A DNA stretch of 64,000 nt from Bacteroidales bacterium. Its GTDB lineage: Bacteria; Bacteroidota; Bacteroidia; Bacteroidales; JACABE01. Both the position numbers and the translations under genes were made by a program. Location: the NCBI GenBank assembly GCA_023251515.1, contig JAHEYQ010000008.1, forward strand, positions 33,290 to 97,289. The letters are read 5' to 3'. Of the stretch, positions 60,503-64,000 are shown one piece after another (position 1 is the stretch's first letter; every line of letters begins with the position of its first letter). Below the pieces are notes generated by a model, which did not search any database, had not been told where the DNA came from, and saw nothing but the letters and a program-made list of their open reading frames with translations.

Positions 60503-61600
60503 ATGTCTGAAAAAATTTTAGTTATTGAGGATAATCTGCAGGTTCGGGAAAACATAGTTGAAATTCTCGAAACCGAAGGTTATGAAATGTTTCAAGCTGA
60601 AAATGGTGCTATTGGTGTAGATATTGCCCGCAAGAAACAACCTGATTTAATTATTTGTGATATCATGATGCCACAAATGGATGGTTTTAAGGTTCTTGAA
60701 GAATTAAGACGTAATATTTTAACAGTTAATATTCCATTTATTTTCCTCACGGCAAAAGATACCAGAGATGATTTGCGAAAAGGTATGCAAATGGGGGCTG
60801 ATGATTATATCTCAAAACCATTTTCAATAGAGGAAGTTATTCAGGCTGTTGAGATTCGTTTAAACAGAGTTAAAGAATTTAAACGCAGAAGTGAGAAAAA
60901 GCTCAATGAACTAACTTTAAATCTTGGAGCTCCTATTGCTAAGGAAATCTCCGAACCTTTAAGAGCTGTAATCGGTTTTTCTAGTATGATTTTAACCGAA
61001 CAAAATCAAATGCCTAAAAATGAAATTATTGAATTCGTTTCTTTGATTTATAATGCTGGTTTAAAGCTAAATAAAATTGTTTTAAAAACCATGCTATTCT
61101 ACAGATTAGAATCTTTATCTCTTCAAAACGGTGATATTCAGGATTTACATCAAATGATTACTCCTGATATTAATAAAATCACTGAAGATGTTTGTAATGA
61201 ATTGGCTAATGCATATAATCGCAGCGAGGATTTAAAATTATCTTTGGAAAGTGCCGAATTGCTCATCCCTGAACAATTTTACAGAGATTTGATTAAAGAG
61301 ATGTTAGAAAATGCAATTTTATACTCACCAAAAAATTCTTTAATTAAAGTAGTTACGGGTATTGAAAACGAAAAAATGCATATATCAATTATTGATGAAG
61401 GAATTGGTATGAGCGATGAGCAAATTGCTGATATTGGTGCATATATGCAATTCAATAAAGACATGAATCAACAATCTGGTATTGGTTTGGGTATTACCAT
61501 TGCCAAGCGAATTATAAAGCTTTTTGACGGATCGTTTAGTATCAATAGCAAGCAAGGGATGGGAACCACTGTTAGAATAATTCTCAATTGTAAAAAATAA
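60503..61600 (+). CDS. Response regulator fused to HATPase domain lacking a canonical phospho-acceptor His
   Basis: REC: LIICDIMMPQMDGFKVLEEL; DHp-like AKEISEPLRAVIGFSSMI; LENAILYSP; DEGIGMS; GIGLGITIAKRI. Confidence 0.9.
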   Translation: MSEKILVIEDNLQVRENIVEILETEGYEMFQAENGAIGVDIARKKQPDLIICDIMMPQMDGFKVLEELRRNILTVNIPFIFLTAKDTRDDLRKGMQMGADDYISKPFSIEEVIQAVEIRLNRVKEFKRRSEKKLNELTLNLGAPIAKEISEPLRAVIGFSSMILTEQNQMPKNEIIEFVSLIYNAGLKLNKIVLKTMLFYRLESLSLQNGDIQDLHQMITPDINKITEDVCNELANAYNRSEDLKLSLESAELLIPEQFYRDLIKEMLENAILYSPKNSLIKVVTGIENEKMHISIIDEGIGMSDEQIADIGAYMQFNKDMNQQSGIGLGITIAKRIIKLFDGSFSINSKQGMGTTVRIILNCKK

Positions 61601-61603
61601 AAT

Positions 61604-61631
61604 AAAAAAGCCCGTTTAACGGGCTTTTTTT
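61604..61631. terminator. Bidirectional terminator AAAAAAGCCCGTTTAACGGGCTTTTTTT
   Basis: Perfect GC stem with A and T tracts between convergent genes. Confidence 0.95.
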
Positions 61632-61647
61632 ATATCGTATTGAAGAT

Positions 61648-63036
61648 TTATCTGATTAACTCATTTATCATCTCATTTTTTTGAGTTCTTCCATCTATAA
61701 AATTTGATTTTACTCTTACACTAATATCAAAATCAGGGAAAGCTATACTTATCATCTTTTGAACGGAAATCTGCATATTACCAAGTAAAAAGTCAAGTTT
61801 TGTCAATGAATTGAATGGTGATATAATAAGAAAAACATCATTTGGTCCTATTGTAATTATATCACCTGATAATGAAGTGTTTTTGATAAAATCACCTATT
61901 TCTTCTAAAAGTTTCAAAAATCGTACACCCAAACGATTTTTATCGTTCAATGAGATGTCAATTTTTATTTTACCTATCGAAACTGCTGAATTGGTGGTCT
62001 TTGCTCTTTGAATTTCATATTCCAGAAAAGTTGTAAAAGTTGTAAAAGATACAAAACCGCTTACACTAGGTTCGGCTTTTTCTACTTCTTTTTTTATTTC
62101 CCCAATTGCCATTTTAATACCATTGTCGGTAATTTTATAGCTATTAATATTTGTATGGGTTAAGAATTCAGGCGTAGTTGTATTTTTACAATTAAAACAG
62201 AAAACTTTTTTTACAGATTCCCTGAAAAGATGCTTGCAATTATTGCAACTGTATGTACCTGATGGTTTTGTATAATCGGAGCCCAATTGCCAAAGTTGTT
62301 TTTCACAATTAGGGCATATAAGTTGTCGTGGATTACCGAATGCTTTTTCTAATCCAATATAGCCACAATCAATATGATGGATAAGACCTTCAGCAACCAG
62401 ATTATATGAATTACACTTCGGACAGGATTCTCTGTAATTTAAAAAAGCCGAATTACATTGATTACATAAATTCACTCTATCAACAAATTGTTTAACAAAA
62501 TAATCATTTTCTGTCAGATTATTCAACATATCAATTAATGCGGCTGATTCTTCATTGGCAAAGTGATTGCTGACAAGCGGATATTCATAGCCAATATGCG
62601 ATTTGCTGTTAATTACAGGAGTAAGTTCTTTATTGCGTGTATATTGATATCGAAGTAATTTATTTAATATTCTGCTTTCTGTGGTTGAAGCTTCTACAAC
62701 TTTTAATTGATCTCTTCTTTGAATCAGGGCTTGAATCTTTTCTACAAGTGTATTTTCATTAATACTTGAAAAAATACCATCGCATAAATAAGAAGTAATA
62801 TCATCTACTTCAGTGTATTGGGAATATATAAATACAGGTACAAGATAAATAGATTCAATTAATGAATTTCTGATTTCTTTAACGAAATTTCTACAACCTT
62901 CACTATCAGTATAATCTAAAATTAAAGCATCGCAAATTACAACATTTTTAATATTTTGTAATTTGTATTCAGTAATCAAATAAATTTCTTTATTTGCCGA
63001 ATTACTTAATTTTCTGCCATTAATCTCAGAATACAT
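61648..63036 (-). CDS. Signalling-type protein with multi-CxxC zinc ribbons (TackOD1-like) and possibly degenerate GGDEF-like C-terminus
   Basis: CNQCNSAFLNYRESCPKC, CGYIGLEKAFGNPRQLICPNCEKQLWQLGSDYTKPSGTYSCNNCKHLFRES, CFNC. Confidence 0.6.
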   Translation of the reverse strand: MYSEINGRKLSNSANKEIYLITEYKLQNIKNVVICDALILDYTDSEGCRNFVKEIRNSLIESIYLVPVFIYSQYTEVDDITSYLCDGIFSSINENTLVEKIQALIQRRDQLKVVEASTTESRILNKLLRYQYTRNKELTPVINSKSHIGYEYPLVSNHFANEESAALIDMLNNLTENDYFVKQFVDRVNLCNQCNSAFLNYRESCPKCNSYNLVAEGLIHHIDCGYIGLEKAFGNPRQLICPNCEKQLWQLGSDYTKPSGTYSCNNCKHLFRESVKKVFCFNCKNTTTPEFLTHTNINSYKITDNGIKMAIGEIKKEVEKAEPSVSGFVSFTTFTTFLEYEIQRAKTTNSAVSIGKIKIDISLNDKNRLGVRFLKLLEEIGDFIKNTSLSGDIITIGPNDVFLIISPFNSLTKLDFLLGNMQISVQKMISIAFPDFDISVRVKSNFIDGRTQKNEMINELIR

Positions 63037-63290
63037 ATATTTATTATCGTGAATAATATTTTCTAATTAACATACAAAAGTAATTGAAAACTCTTTAATA
63101 TTGAAAAAAATATTTCACTTTTATAGAAAAAAATTACAACGCATTGAAAATAAATGATTAAATATCGTAAACTCTTAGTTGACGGAATTTGCACTATTAA
63201 TATTTATGAGAAAAACGACGAAAATTTAGTAAAAAATCAAAAAAATAAAATAAATTTGCAAAAAAAGAGTTATTAAACGAAAATTTTGCT

Positions 63291-64000
63291 TTGATTCTGA
63301 AAAATACATACATATACGCGTTACTCTTACTGTTGCTTTTTACTGTTGGTTGTTCAACAAAGAAAAGCACTTTTACAAGAAGAGTTTATCATAATTTAAC
63401 AGCACATTATAATGCTTATTGGAATGGTAATGAGAGTTTGAAGGATGGTGTTAAAGAACTTGCTCTTTCATCAAAAGACAACTATTCCAAAATTTTGCCT
63501 GTTTATCAGTTAGGCGCAAAAGAAGATGCTCAAAAAGTTAATCCTCAGATGGATAGAGCTATTGAAAAAGGTGCTAAAGTTATAAAAATGCATTCCATTT
63601 TCATTAAGGGAAAAGAACATATTAAGTGGATTGACGATGCATACCTGATGATTGGTAAAGCCAATTATTACAAACAGGATTACCGTTCGGCGATTCGTAC
63701 TTTTAATTTTATTTTGAGCCAATTCAAAAATAATTCTATAAAATATGATGCCATGATTTGGCTGGCAAGAGCTAATAATCAGATAGGTGAATATGGTATT
63801 TCTCAATCTTTTTTAGATCAGGTAAAAAATAAAATAAATGAAGGTAATGCCCCAAGATCGCTCGAAAGAGATTTGAACATGGCTTATGCTGAATTTTATA
63901 TTAAACAAGATAATTACGAACCTGCAATCGGGTTTTTAATTCCGGCAATTAGTCAAAACTGGAAAAAAGATACCAGAACCAGAATGAGATTTATCTTGGC
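63291..64000 (+). CDS. PorW/SprE-like TPR lipoprotein of the type IX secretion/gliding machinery, partial (runs off the window end), TTG start
   Basis: LILKNTYIYALLLLLLFTVGCSTKKSTFTRRVYHNLTAHYNAYWNGNESLKDGVKEL...; TAAATTTG motif at 63251. Confidence 0.8.
   Translation, partial: MILKNTYIYALLLLLLFTVGCSTKKSTFTRRVYHNLTAHYNAYWNGNESLKDGVKELALSSKDNYSKILPVYQLGAKEDAQKVNPQMDRAIEKGAKVIKMHSIFIKGKEHIKWIDDAYLMIGKANYYKQDYRSAIRTFNFILSQFKNNSIKYDAMIWLARANNQIGEYGISQSFLDQVKNKINEGNAPRSLERDLNMAYAEFYIKQDNYEPAIGFLIPAISQNWKKDTRTRMRFIL

Overview
This is an AT-rich chromosomal window from a Bacteroidota (Bacteroidetes) genome. The taxonomic basis is T9SS sorting domains, a PorW/SprE-like lipoprotein, TAnnTTTG promoter motifs, the ExbBDD/TonB cluster and a Nuo operon of Bacteroidota type. 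Most of it is ordinary core genome. It carries RelA/SpoT (partial), T9SS cargo, elbB, nadB, and an 11-gene complex I operon without nuoE/F/G. It also carries an Aas/LplT-like phospholipid repair pair, an HdrABC-Flx-like flavin/FeS electron-transfer operon, ExbB/ExbD/ExbD/TonB/PstS/TPR, OadB, trmB, kdsB, dnk, pheS, recX, mqnE, fhs and two-component proteins. The least explained structures are three. (1) A 223-bp inverted repeat (9241-9463 vs 26018-26240) has one mismatch by direct reading. It carries a conserved 28-codon ORF, a hairpin and an outward Bacteroidota-type promoter in front of different accessory ORFs, and one copy is attached to a degenerate 21-bp tandem array. (2) A perfectly spaced 42-bp tandem repeat with a palindromic core lies upstream of a DUF6261-like gene. 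(3) The ferredoxin-type complex I lies close to an Hdr/Flx bifurcation-type operon. No rRNA, tRNA, CRISPR array, intact transposase or prophage was recognised. Family assignments come from motif and sequence recognition only; no database search was run.
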